From: Gaiellales bacterium
GTDB taxonomy: Bacteria; Actinomycetota; Thermoleophilia; RBG-16-64-13
Length of the DNA stretch: 64,000 nucleotides
Direction: 5' to 3'
Assembly: GCA_012719395.1 (NCBI GenBank)
Contig: JAAYAL010000031.1
Location: 1 to 64,000 of the forward strand
Positions within the stretch are counted from its first letter, which is position 1. Each line of letters begins with the position of its first letter. Shown here in pieces: positions 19,974 to 28,746 of the stretch. The notes beneath the pieces are model-generated. The model was given only the letters and a program-made list of their open reading frames with translations. It did no database searches and was not told the DNA's origin. The translations under genes and the position numbers were made by a program.

Positions 19974-21056
19974 CTACGCGTTGGTAGAGGACTCGCTCGC
20001 CGGCAAATTGCCGCGACGCTTGTGTGCCTTCAGCCGATAGAGGCTGGCGTCTGCCTCCTGCAGCAGCAGCTCGGACTCGGTGCCATCCACGGGGCAGGAC
20101 GAACTCCCCACGCTGACCTCGAGTGTCAGCAGGCCGCTGTCCACTCTCAGCTTGGTGTTGCGCAGTGACTCGTCTATGCGGCCGGCGACAATCTCCACCA
20201 CACGTTTCTCGGTCTCCGGCATAAGGATCATGAACTCGTCGCCGCCCCAACGGCATGCGACATCCACATCTCGGGTGCTGGCTTTCATGACGGTCGCCAC
20301 GTGACGCAGGGCGGAATCGCCTGCCGCGTGGCCGTATGTGTCATTGAGCCCCTTCAGGTTGTCCAGGTCCAACATGATGAGCGAGAAGGGGTGATGGTAG
20401 CGCCTATATACCTCCGTGTTGCGCTCCAGCTCGCGCAGGAGGTGCCGGCGGTTGTAGAGCCCGGTCAAGACATCCGTGTACGCCATGCGATCAAGCTCGC
20501 CGTTGGCTCGTGCTTGGCACGCCTGGGTTGCAGCCATAGAGATGCCGTTCAGCCCTCGGCGTAGTCTCATGACCAGGCGCAGCACATTCTGGTCTTCGCG
20601 CCGAAGCGTATCGACCATCAACTCCCAGATGGCGCTCTCCAGAGAATGCATGTTGCGGCACACTGAAATGATGTCCGCGGCTGTACCACTGCCCACCAGC
20701 CCCATCGAAGCCGATTTCTCGTAGTACGCACCGCCAGGCTCAAATTCCTCCAGCACTCGATCATCATCCAGGGCCAGTGCCAAGCCTTCCAGGATGTCCA
20801 GCGAGGCCTTGATGCTCTCCTGGGCGGGGAAGGTCTCAAGCGTGTGCAGATCCTCAATCTCGGAGATCATGCGATTGAGCCAGTTCTTGGCGATTGTCAG
20901 CCTGTGCGACTCCAGAGCGACGCGTGCCTTGTGCTGCAGCGGGCCTGCCCCGGGGAGGATGGCTATCTGTGCGTGCTGGTCCACCATATCGAGCGGCTCC
21001 GTGTCGTAACGCGAAGTGCGGTGAAGGTCGGTGTCGGCGGGCTGTAGATCCATCAT
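19974..21056 (-). CDS. Diguanylate cyclase (GGDEF) with helical N-terminal sensor domain
   Basis: Makes c-di-GMP from two GTP. The 360-residue soluble protein carries an intact GGDEF domain (about 190-350) with GGDEF at 271-275 and the inhibitory-site RxxD (RDVD) at 262-265, so product feedback is expected. The N-terminal 165 residues are helical and contain IAKNWLNRMISEIEDL, resembling the four-helix RsbR-type N-terminal domain; this assignment is weak. No membrane segment. It is transcribed away from the glycosyltransferase gene and converges with the moa operon. It is the only GGDEF protein in the window with an intact active site. Confidence 0.9.
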   Translation of the reverse strand: MMDLQPADTDLHRTSRYDTEPLDMVDQHAQIAILPGAGPLQHKARVALESHRLTIAKNWLNRMISEIEDLHTLETFPAQESIKASLDILEGLALALDDDRVLEEFEPGGAYYEKSASMGLVGSGTAADIISVCRNMHSLESAIWELMVDTLRREDQNVLRLVMRLRRGLNGISMAATQACQARANGELDRMAYTDVLTGLYNRRHLLRELERNTEVYRRYHHPFSLIMLDLDNLKGLNDTYGHAAGDSALRHVATVMKASTRDVDVACRWGGDEFMILMPETEKRVVEIVAGRIDESLRNTKLRVDSGLLTLEVSVGSSSCPVDGTESELLLQEADASLYRLKAHKRRGNLPASESSTNA

Positions 21057-21150
21057 ACATGTCTATCGGCACAGCCGGTCCCGAGCATTAGCTTTGATAA
21101 AATCAAGCAGCAACGCCCGCTTCTGACAATCGGCGCTTTGGGGAGACGTT

Positions 21151-22257
21151 TTGCGCGTAGGGTTCGACGCACGCACCATCGACTGGACGGGTGTCGGCAC
21201 GTACTCGCGTAATCTCCTGCTCCAATTCAGCGATATGGGGTTGGATGTCACTGTGTTCTGCATGGATCACACGCAGGACCTCATCCCGGCCTCGCGGCGT
21301 CTTCGTCTCGTCCCCACGGATGCGCAGCCCGGTGTCCCCCGCCGCGACAGAGACATGTGCGCGCTGGTGGAGGCGGCCGCGGTGGATCTGCTGCATGTAC
21401 CGTGTCATCTGGCGCCGCAGGGTCTGCGGGTCCCACTGGTATGCACTATCCACGACGTCATCCCCCTGGTCTACCCTCGCAGCATCCGCAGTCCCTTCAA
21501 GCGCGCGAGCTACCGGAGGCAGTTGTTGCAGGTTCTCGCGGATGCGGCACGGATAGTGACCGTATCGCAGATCTCGCTGTCGGCACTGTCGGCCTACGCC
21601 AACGTGAGCCTGTCCAAGGTCCGGGTCATCCACAACGGGGTGTCCGAGCAGTTTCGCCCCGTGACTGATCGGGAGCAGCTGGCGGCAGTCCGTGACAGCT
21701 ACAATCTGCCTGGCCGTTTTGCCTTCTGGATAGGCGAGTTTCGTCCCAACAAGAACCTCGAATTCCTCCTGCGCTCGTGGGGCGCACTGCAGCAGCAGCT
21801 GGTGGAACCGCTGCCGCTTGTGCTCGCTGGTCCCCTGGACGCGGGCTTCCGTTCGCTCAAGAGCCTGGCTGCCAAGCGTGGTCTGGGGGCGTTGGTCCAC
21901 TTCCCGGGCTACATCCGGAGTGGAGAGCTCGCGGCCGTGTACTCGGCGGCTGCTGTGTTTGTCTTTCCCTCGCTCTACGAGGGGTTTGGTCTGCCTCCCC
22001 TCGAGGCCATGGCGTGCGGGACACCTTGCGTGGTGTCCAACTCCTCGTCACTGCCGGAGGTCACGGGCCGCGCGGCGCTCATGTTCAATCCCACATCTCC
22101 CGAGCAGCTGGCGGATTGTGTGGCGCGTGTGCTCCTGGATCCTGAGCTGGCGGGACGGCTTCGAGAGGAGGGGCTCCGGCAATCAGGGAGGTTCTCGTGG
22201 CGCAGCTCAGCCGAAGAGACGCTGCGCGTGTACGAAAGCGTTCTACGGCGGGAGTGA
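21151..22257 (+). CDS. Glycosyltransferase, GT4 family
   Basis: Retaining nucleotide-sugar-dependent glycosyltransferase with the GT-B fold. The 368-residue product begins MRVGFDARTIDWTGVGTYSRN, with the glycine-rich acceptor-side loop. It has FWIGEFRPNKNLEFLLRSW in the middle and the GT4 signature FPSLYEGFGLPPLEAMACG (E-x7-E) near residues 270-290. TTG 21151 is used as start, with GGGGAGACG upstream; no better ATG exists. No other polysaccharide or lipid genes are adjacent, so the acceptor cannot be inferred. Confidence 0.88.
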   Translation: MRVGFDARTIDWTGVGTYSRNLLLQFSDMGLDVTVFCMDHTQDLIPASRRLRLVPTDAQPGVPRRDRDMCALVEAAAVDLLHVPCHLAPQGLRVPLVCTIHDVIPLVYPRSIRSPFKRASYRRQLLQVLADAARIVTVSQISLSALSAYANVSLSKVRVIHNGVSEQFRPVTDREQLAAVRDSYNLPGRFAFWIGEFRPNKNLEFLLRSWGALQQQLVEPLPLVLAGPLDAGFRSLKSLAAKRGLGALVHFPGYIRSGELAAVYSAAAVFVFPSLYEGFGLPPLEAMACGTPCVVSNSSSLPEVTGRAALMFNPTSPEQLADCVARVLLDPELAGRLREEGLRQSGRFSWRSSAEETLRVYESVLRRE

Positions 22258-22276
22258 AGGGCCGGCGCCCGGCCGG

Positions 22277-23611
22277 CTACTCCACGTTGAGAGAAAGCAC
22301 AAGCAGCAGATCGGACGAGCGCGCCTGCTCGATGACCGCAGGTGTCACCACATCGCCCACGTTGGCGATGAGCCGGCCTCCGGCCGTCTCCAGCTTCTTC
22401 AGGACCCGTCGGCCCAGCAGATAGTGCTTCCCGGTGCAGCTTGGCGGTGTCTGCTGCCCCTCCACGATCCAACCCGGTGCAGGCACGTCAGCGGCCTCTG
22501 AGGAGGGCGCAACCGGAAGCTGAATGTGGTCTGCGCCGGGCGTGGGGGGAAGGTGGCCGACCTCTTCCTGGTTCACCGCAGCATGGGTGGCCGCCGGCGC
22601 TGAAGTGCCTTCCACGGGCCGCAACGTGGACGCGAAGTCATCCTCAACCACCACCAGGTCGCGGCCCATGCGGACGACCTTGGCCAGCGGGAGCAAGTAA
22701 CCCTCACCGGGCACGTGCGCTTGGGCCGTCCCCGGAAGGAACTGGAGCCCAACAATTGCGCCGTTGGCAGGGTTGACGTAGTACTGCAATACGAACCCTG
22801 CCGATTTGCCGGAGAGAGTCACCGCGCGCGAACCTTCCACCGACACCCGACGCTCGGCCAGTGCCTCCAAGTCGGGTTGGGCAGACAGGGTGGCGATGGC
22901 ATCTGTCCGGCCGGTGAGAACCGCGTCGGGGCCGATGACGCTCACGTCGGCGAACGACATGGCTTGCGGCTCATACAGACCAAGGTTGACCAAGAAACCT
23001 GCCAGTGCCTCGTGGGACTCCGTGAGGATCACATCGTCTATCTCGGCCAGGAAGCGGCCTTGATTGGTGCTGACGATGGGCAACCCTCGCAATTCGTCGG
23101 CGGCCAGGACCGTATCCGTGGCTTCAGAGCGCGGGCTGGTGACGATGACGACTTCAGATCCCACGGTGACGATACTGTCCGCCGGGATCAGAAGCGCTGC
23201 TTCCAAGTCCGGGGCTTCGGCGCTCTCCTCCTGAGTGACGGCAAGGCTTGTGATGACACCCGAAGTGGCGTCCACCAGAAACCCGCTGACCCTGCCCAGT
23301 AGCGTCCCGCCTTCGGTGAGCAGGTAAGCACCGGCCAGGGCGACGTTGCGTTCAACCAGCGCCTCAAGCTCGGGCGCTTCGCTGATCAGCTTCACGCCGT
23401 CCGCGGATTCGATCACCACGGCGTCCTCGCCCACGCTGCAGACCTGCGTGTACGGCAATACTCTCGAACGATAAGAGCCGGTGTTGACGATGAGCGCGGC
23501 TACCGTCTTGGCCCGATCATCAGCTATGAGGCCCTCCACTTCGCCCACGACCGAGGCATCCTGAAGGCTCACAACCTCGAGGCCAAGGAAATCCCTATCG
23601 TAGCGCTCCAT
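22277..23611 (-). CDS. PRC-barrel repeat protein
   Basis: A 444-residue soluble protein made of four or more PRC-barrel-like units of about 75-85 residues. The units share the pattern L-G-x-V-x2-L/F-x-V-D-x-x-x-G-x-I-x-x-L-x-V (for example GLEVVSLQDASVVGEVEGLI at 10-29, GRVSGFLVDATSGVITSLAV near 108-127 and GLPIVSTNQGRFLAEIDDVI near 179-198). PRC barrels occur in photosynthetic reaction-centre H subunits, RimM and many stress-related proteins as protein-interaction modules. The C-terminal 130 residues are partly low-complexity and end in a more structured segment (WIVEGQQTPPSCTGKHYLLG). No catalytic motif is seen; the role is unknown. Confidence 0.75.
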   Translation of the reverse strand: MERYDRDFLGLEVVSLQDASVVGEVEGLIADDRAKTVAALIVNTGSYRSRVLPYTQVCSVGEDAVVIESADGVKLISEAPELEALVERNVALAGAYLLTEGGTLLGRVSGFLVDATSGVITSLAVTQEESAEAPDLEAALLIPADSIVTVGSEVVIVTSPRSEATDTVLAADELRGLPIVSTNQGRFLAEIDDVILTESHEALAGFLVNLGLYEPQAMSFADVSVIGPDAVLTGRTDAIATLSAQPDLEALAERRVSVEGSRAVTLSGKSAGFVLQYYVNPANGAIVGLQFLPGTAQAHVPGEGYLLPLAKVVRMGRDLVVVEDDFASTLRPVEGTSAPAATHAAVNQEEVGHLPPTPGADHIQLPVAPSSEAADVPAPGWIVEGQQTPPSCTGKHYLLGRRVLKKLETAGGRLIANVGDVVTPAVIEQARSSDLLLVLSLNVE

Positions 23612-23694
23612 TCTGCTCCTGTCTCCACAGCTATGGTGTGTAGACAGGCATGTTAACAGAACGCCGCATGACCCTGTGCTAATCTCGAAGGGCC

Positions 23695-25131
23695 ATGCGG
23701 GACCTGCGTGATTTCATCCACATTCTTCGCGAAAGAGGAGAGCTTGCCGTCATCGAGCGCAGCGTGGATCCGGTGCTCGAGATCAGCGAGGTCACGGATC
23801 GTGTGAGCAAGAGAGGAGGCCCGGCGCTGCTCTTCACACACCCTCGCGGGTCCGGCTTCCCAGTCCTCACCAATCAGTTCGGCAGCGAGAAACGCATGGC
23901 ACTGGCGTTGCGCCAGGATTCCTTGGATGGACTGGGGGAGCGCGTCGCCGAGGTGATGGCATTCGAGTTCCCGCAGGGATGGGGAGACAAGATGCGGTCT
24001 CTCTTCCGCCTGCGTGAGTTGGCTGCGTTTGCCCCCAAGATGGTGAAGGAAGCACCTTGCCGCGACGTGGTGATGACCGGCAGCGATGTGGATCTGGGGA
24101 GACTGCCGATCCTGACCTGCTGGCCGCAGGACGGCGGGCCGTTCATCACTCTGCCCCTTGTCTTCACGCGGGACCCGTTGTCGGGGCGTCGTAATGCCGG
24201 CATGTACAGGCTTCAGGTCTATGACGCCGCCACCACGGGGATGCATTGGCACATCCACAAGGACGCGGCAGAGCATTTCCGGCGCGAAGCTTCGCGTCTG
24301 CAGGTGGCCGTGGCCATCGGCACAGACCCGGCTGTCACCTACGCGGCAACGGCACCGCTGCCGGCCTTTCTGGACGAGATGATGTTCGCGGGCTTCCTGC
24401 GTGGGCAGGCGGTGGAGATGGTGCGCTGCCTGACCGTGGACTTGGAGGTGCCGGCAGACGCGGAGTTTGTGCTGGAGGGCTATGTCGATGTGGGGGAAAG
24501 GCGCTTGGAGGGTCCTTTCGGGGACCACACCGGGTTCTACTCGGCGGCGGATCTGTATCCGATCTTCCACCTCACCGCGCTCACACATCGGCGAGACGCC
24601 ATATACGCCGCCACCGTGGTGGGCCCGCCTCCCATGGAGGATGCGTTTCTGGGGAAGGCCACTGAGCGTCTGTTCCTGCCCTTGCTTCGCATGCTGATGC
24701 CGGAAGTGGTGGACATGGACCTGCCGGTGGCGGGCGCGTTCCACAACTGCGCCATCATCTCTGTGCGCAAGGCCTACCCGTTGCACGCACGCAAGGTCAT
24801 GCATGCCGTCTGGGGCATGGGACAGATGCAGTTCTCCAAGTACGTGATCGTAGTGGACGCGGATGTTGACGTGCACGACTATCAGCGGGTGGCCTGGCTG
24901 GCCCTCGCCAACACAGACCCGCGGCGGGATGTGGTGGTGGTGGACGGTCCTCTCGACGTGCTGGATCATTCCTCGCCCACCGCCAACTGGGGTGCCAAGA
25001 TGGGCATCGATGCCACCCGCACGTGGCCGGAAGAGGGAGCGGGGCGCGAATGGCCGCAGGTGGCGGCCATGGATGCGGAGACGGTCCGTCGCGTGGACGC
25101 CATGTGGGCGGATCTCGGCCTGGGTGCGTGA
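23695..25131 (+). CDS. mqnL: UbiD-family decarboxylase, probable MqnL
   Basis: prFMN-dependent decarboxylase. In the futalosine pathway a UbiD homologue removes the carboxyl group from the prenylated naphthoate. The 478-residue protein has GMYRLQVYDAATTGMHW (prFMN/metal-binding region) and ERRLEGPFGDHTGFYS, which holds the two catalytic Glu positions of the E-R-E triad. It is followed 9 bases later by a UbiA-type prenyltransferase gene and by mqnE, mqnA and mqnC, so a menaquinone role is favoured over ubiquinone or aromatic-acid decarboxylation. UbiX (prFMN synthase) is not in the window. AAGGG precedes the ATG. Confidence 0.85.
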   Translation: MRDLRDFIHILRERGELAVIERSVDPVLEISEVTDRVSKRGGPALLFTHPRGSGFPVLTNQFGSEKRMALALRQDSLDGLGERVAEVMAFEFPQGWGDKMRSLFRLRELAAFAPKMVKEAPCRDVVMTGSDVDLGRLPILTCWPQDGGPFITLPLVFTRDPLSGRRNAGMYRLQVYDAATTGMHWHIHKDAAEHFRREASRLQVAVAIGTDPAVTYAATAPLPAFLDEMMFAGFLRGQAVEMVRCLTVDLEVPADAEFVLEGYVDVGERRLEGPFGDHTGFYSAADLYPIFHLTALTHRRDAIYAATVVGPPPMEDAFLGKATERLFLPLLRMLMPEVVDMDLPVAGAFHNCAIISVRKAYPLHARKVMHAVWGMGQMQFSKYVIVVDADVDVHDYQRVAWLALANTDPRRDVVVVDGPLDVLDHSSPTANWGAKMGIDATRTWPEEGAGREWPQVAAMDAETVRRVDAMWADLGLGA

Positions 25132-25140
25132 GCGCAGCCT

Positions 25141-26046
25141 GTGAAAGTCATCGCTCCTGACAGCCTGTGGCGGCGCTCAACGGCTCCGCTGCTGACGTAT
25201 GCCCGTCTCTTCGTTGGCCTGGTCAAGTTCGAGCACACCATCTTCGCTCTGCCCTTTGCCTACTCCGGCGCCCTTCTGGCGGAACAACGCATGCCGGCGT
25301 TCTGGCGCATGTTTTGGATCACGGTGGTCATGGTCGCGGCGCGCAGTCTGGCCATGGCTCTCAATCGCCTGCTGGATGCCCGGATTGACGCGCTGAATCC
25401 GCGAACCGCGGGGCGCGAGATCCCTTCGGGCAGGCTGCGGCGGGGAGAGGTGTGGCTGTTCTGTGCGGTGTCTCTGGGCGTGCTCATACTGGCCACGTTC
25501 CAACTGCCGCCCGTCACGCGCTACTTGTGGCCGTTGGTGGTGGCTCCCTTCGTGATCTACCCCTTCACCAAACGCTGGACCTGGCTGTGCCATATGGTGC
25601 TGGGATGCACTATCGGCTTGGGTCCCGTGGGGGCATGGGTGGCGGTAACCGGGCTTGTCGACTGGAGGCCGTTCTTCCTGGGCGGCGCAGTGGCCTTCTG
25701 GATAGCCGGTTTCGACATCATCTACGCGGCCCTTGACGTTGACTTTGATCGTCGCGAGGGCATCCACTCTATTCCTGCCGACCTGGGTCCCCGAGTGGCG
25801 GTATGGCTGACACGGTGCTTCCATCTTGTTGCTGCGGCTCTTCTGGTGGTCACCGGAGTTATCGCGGCAAGGGGCCCACTGTACTACACGGGTGTGGGAC
25901 TCTGTGTGGCGCTGCTGGCCATGGAGAACTACATTACGCGCAACCAGGATGTCAGTCGGGTCAATCTGGCATTCATGACGCTGAACAGCGTCCTGAGCAT
26001 CGTCTACTTCCTCTTCACTCTGCTCTCGATCCTGGTGGAGACATGA
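25141..26046 (+). CDS. mqnP: UbiA-family prenyltransferase, probable MqnP
   Basis: Integral membrane enzyme that attaches the polyprenyl tail to dihydroxynaphthoate. The 301-residue product has about eight membrane segments and the two Asp-rich motifs of the UbiA superfamily: NRLLDARIDALNPRTAGRE near residues 79-97 and ALDVDFDRREG near 196-206. GTG 25141 is used as start; ATG is absent nearby. It lies between the UbiD-like and MenG-like genes, with the stop overlapping the menG ATG (ATGA). Confidence 0.9.
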   Translation: MKVIAPDSLWRRSTAPLLTYARLFVGLVKFEHTIFALPFAYSGALLAEQRMPAFWRMFWITVVMVAARSLAMALNRLLDARIDALNPRTAGREIPSGRLRRGEVWLFCAVSLGVLILATFQLPPVTRYLWPLVVAPFVIYPFTKRWTWLCHMVLGCTIGLGPVGAWVAVTGLVDWRPFFLGGAVAFWIAGFDIIYAALDVDFDRREGIHSIPADLGPRVAVWLTRCFHLVAAALLVVTGVIAARGPLYYTGVGLCVALLAMENYITRNQDVSRVNLAFMTLNSVLSIVYFLFTLLSILVET

Positions 26047-26756
26047 GTCGTTCGGTCAATGCCGAACCGGAGCCGGGTGCGGTCCGGGCCATGTTCGACC
26101 GCATCGCGGGATCCTACGATCTCCTCAACTCGCTCATGACGGCGGGGCTCCACCACCGCTGGCGCGACCTGGCAGTGATGCTTGCCCGCGTCGGCCCCGG
26201 GGCTCGGGTGCTCGACGTCTGTTGTGGCACAGGTGACGTGGCCTTCGCACTCAAACGAGCGGTGGGGGAGGAGGGCAGAGTCATCGGGTTGGATTTCTCG
26301 GCTCACATGCTGGAAGTGGCGCGGGAGAAATGTGGGAAGAACCAGCTGTTCGTGGACTTCATGCTGGGAGACGCCCTTACCCTGCCCTTCGCGGATGGGT
26401 CGTTTGATGCCTGCACCGTGGGATTCGGCATACGGAACGTGCAGGACATCAGTGCCGCCTTTGCTGAGATGGGCCGAGTCTGTCGCCCTGGCGCCCGCGT
26501 GGTGTGTCTGGAGATCACGCATCCTCAGGTTCCCGGCTTCAGGCAGTTCTACGGGTTCTGGTTCGACCGGGTGGTACCATGGTTGGGTCGTTTGACCTCG
26601 CGGGATCTGAGCGCCTACAGCTACCTCCCGGCATCAGTCAAGCGTTTTCCCGGTCCGGATGCTCTGCTGGGTCTGATGGAGAAGGCCGGTCTGCGCCATG
26701 CGCGCTACGAGCTCTTGGCCGGCGGCATCATTGCCATCCATCATGCGTATGTCTGA
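26043..26756 (+). CDS. menG: Demethylmenaquinone methyltransferase MenG/UbiE
   Basis: Final SAM-dependent C-methylation of demethylmenaquinone. The 237-residue product has the UbiE/MenG family features: MFDRIAGSYDLLNSLMTAGLH, the SAM-binding VLDVCCGTGDVAFAL, VIGLDFSAHML, then FDACTVGFGIRNVQD and the C-terminal YLPASVKRFP segment. ATG 26043 overlaps the mqnP stop. The frame is open upstream, but family members start here. Confidence 0.95.
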   Translation: MSRSVNAEPEPGAVRAMFDRIAGSYDLLNSLMTAGLHHRWRDLAVMLARVGPGARVLDVCCGTGDVAFALKRAVGEEGRVIGLDFSAHMLEVAREKCGKNQLFVDFMLGDALTLPFADGSFDACTVGFGIRNVQDISAAFAEMGRVCRPGARVVCLEITHPQVPGFRQFYGFWFDRVVPWLGRLTSRDLSAYSYLPASVKRFPGPDALLGLMEKAGLRHARYELLAGGIIAIHHAYV

Positions 26757-26788
26757 GCACTGATCATTTCCCGCGGAGGTGCGGACCC

Positions 26789-27895
26789 ATGGCAGCTGAG
26801 GCCCAGGTTGACAGACTGGCTGCGGTGGAGGCCAAGGTTGCCCGGGGCGAACGGCTGGGCTTCGAGGACGGTGTGGCGCTCCTTGCCAGCCACGAGCTGT
26901 TGCGGGTGGGGCGCTTGGCAGACGCGGCCTGTCGGTCGAAGGTGGGGAGGAAGGTCTTCTTCGTCCGCAACCGGCATATCAACTACTCAAACGTGTGCGG
27001 CAATCGCTGCGCTTTCTGCGCCTTCTCGCGCAGCGAAGGAGAGGACGGCGCCTTCGTTCTCAGCCGGCAGGAGGTGCTGGACAAGGCGCGGTCGGCTTCA
27101 GCGGGCGGTGTGAGTGAGTTTCACATCGTGGGGGGAGAGGATCCCCATTTCACCTACGAACAAGCGCGTGCCATGCTGGCGGACCTGCGGACGGCGGCGC
27201 CGGGCGTTACGCTTACGGCGTTCACGGCTTCGGAGATCGCTCACTTCGCGGAGGCCGGCGGCTGCTCGGTGAGCGAGGTTCTTCAGGGCTTGAAGCATGC
27301 CGGCCTGGGCAGCTTGCCGGGAGGCGGAGCGGAGGTGTTTGCACAGCGGGTGAGAGACTTGGTCTGCCCGCGCAAAGTGACGGCGGAACGTTGGCTTGAC
27401 GTCCACAGGCAGGCCCACCGCTTGGGCATACCATCCAATGCCACCATGCTGTACGGGCACGTGGAGACGGTGGAAGAGCGCGTGGATCACCTCCTTCGCC
27501 TGCGGGAACTCCAGGACGAAACGGGTGGCTTCCAGGCTTTCATCCCCTTGGCCTTTCACCCCGCCAACACCAGGCTGGCTCACCTGCCCGGCCCCACGGG
27601 CACCGAGGACCTCAAGGTGGTGGCCACTGCCCGACTGCTGCTCGACAACTTCACGCACATCAAGGCCTACTGGGTCATGCTGGGTATCAAGCTCGCTCAG
27701 GTCGCGCTGTACTTTGGCGCGGATGATCTGGACGGGACCATCTTGGAGGAGGTCATAACCCACATGGCGGGCGGAACGACCCAGCAGGCGGTCAGTGTGG
27801 GCGAGATTGTGCGGCTCGTTCGCCAAGCCGGACGCATACCGGTGGAGCGCGACACCTTCTACCGCGAGCTTCACACCTACGCGGAGGCGGGATGA
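26789..27895 (+). CDS. mqnE: Aminodeoxyfutalosine synthase MqnE (radical SAM)
   Basis: Joins the enolpyruvyl product of MqnA to SAM, giving aminodeoxyfutalosine. The 368-residue protein carries the radical-SAM cluster C-x3-C-x2-C in NVCGNRCAFCAFSRSEGED (about residue 70). The segments FHIVGGEDPHFTYEQ, LPGGGAEVF, then QDETGGFQAFIPLAFHP are typical of MqnE. GGAGGTGCGG lies 9 bases before ATG 26789. It differs from its paralogue MqnC, two genes downstream, by the AFSR rather than AFYR cluster context. The stop overlaps the mqnA ATG. Confidence 0.93.
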   Translation: MAAEAQVDRLAAVEAKVARGERLGFEDGVALLASHELLRVGRLADAACRSKVGRKVFFVRNRHINYSNVCGNRCAFCAFSRSEGEDGAFVLSRQEVLDKARSASAGGVSEFHIVGGEDPHFTYEQARAMLADLRTAAPGVTLTAFTASEIAHFAEAGGCSVSEVLQGLKHAGLGSLPGGGAEVFAQRVRDLVCPRKVTAERWLDVHRQAHRLGIPSNATMLYGHVETVEERVDHLLRLRELQDETGGFQAFIPLAFHPANTRLAHLPGPTGTEDLKVVATARLLLDNFTHIKAYWVMLGIKLAQVALYFGADDLDGTILEEVITHMAGGTTQQAVSVGEIVRLVRQAGRIPVERDTFYRELHTYAEAG

Positions 27896-28746
27896 TGTCT
27901 GTGGGCGCGCGTGCGGTTCGCGTAGGTCATATCGAGTTCCTGAACTGCTATCCACTCTATTATGGTCTGGAGCGCGGCACGCATGAGCATGCCCTGTTCG
28001 AGCTGGTGCCGGGTGTTCCCACCGATCTGAACCGCATGCTGGCGGCGGGGACCGTGGACTTCGGGCCCATCAGCTCCATCGCCTACGCGCAGAACCACAG
28101 GTTGTTGGCGCTTTCCCGTCACCTTTCCATTTCCTCACGCGGCGCGGTGGACAGCATCCAGCTCATCTGCCGCCGTCCCATCGAGGAGTTGGAATCGGTG
28201 GCGCTGACGCCGCAGAGTGCAACCTCGGTGGTTTTGCTGAAGACTCTGCTGCGACTGCGCTATGGCCGTGAGGTGGACTTCGTGGAGCTCCGGCGGCCGG
28301 TGGAGGAGCAGCTGACGCTCTCCGACGCCGTGCTGCTCATCGGGGATCAGGGATTGGAGGCCATGTACTTCCCTCTGCGGGGCTTTCGGCTCTATGACCT
28401 GGGCACGTTGTGGCACGAGTGGACCGGCCTTCCCATGGTGTACGCGGTATGGGCCGCCCGTGTCGACTTCCTGCGCTCCCGCAGAAATGACATCCTGCGA
28501 GTGGAGTCCATTCTCCGTGGGGCCATGGACGTCAGTCTCACGGAGGAAGCGGCCCTGGTGCAGTCCGCCTTGGGCCGCTACCGTTTCGGGCGCTCGTGCA
28601 TGACCAGATACTTTCGACTGCTGCAGTATGATTTCACCCCGGATTTCCAGGCCGGTCTCCTTCGTTACTACCAGCTGGCCCACGAGGCAGGGGAGACACC
28701 GGAAGTACTGGATCTTCGGTTTCTGGACGAGGGGGACCTGGCGTGA
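27892..28746 (+). CDS. mqnA: Chorismate dehydratase MqnA
   Basis: First committed enzyme of the futalosine menaquinone pathway, converting chorismate to 3-[(1-carboxyvinyl)oxy]benzoate. The 284-residue product has a periplasmic-binding-protein-like fold and lacks a signal peptide. Features are VRVGHIEFLNCYPLYYGL at the start, DFGPISSIAYAQN (substrate-side Ser/Asn) and LIGDQGLEA. ATG 27892 overlaps the mqnE stop, and its own stop overlaps the mqnC GTG. MqnB and MqnD are not in the window and must lie elsewhere. Confidence 0.93.
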   Translation: MMSVGARAVRVGHIEFLNCYPLYYGLERGTHEHALFELVPGVPTDLNRMLAAGTVDFGPISSIAYAQNHRLLALSRHLSISSRGAVDSIQLICRRPIEELESVALTPQSATSVVLLKTLLRLRYGREVDFVELRRPVEEQLTLSDAVLLIGDQGLEAMYFPLRGFRLYDLGTLWHEWTGLPMVYAVWAARVDFLRSRRNDILRVESILRGAMDVSLTEEAALVQSALGRYRFGRSCMTRYFRLLQYDFTPDFQAGLLRYYQLAHEAGETPEVLDLRFLDEGDLA

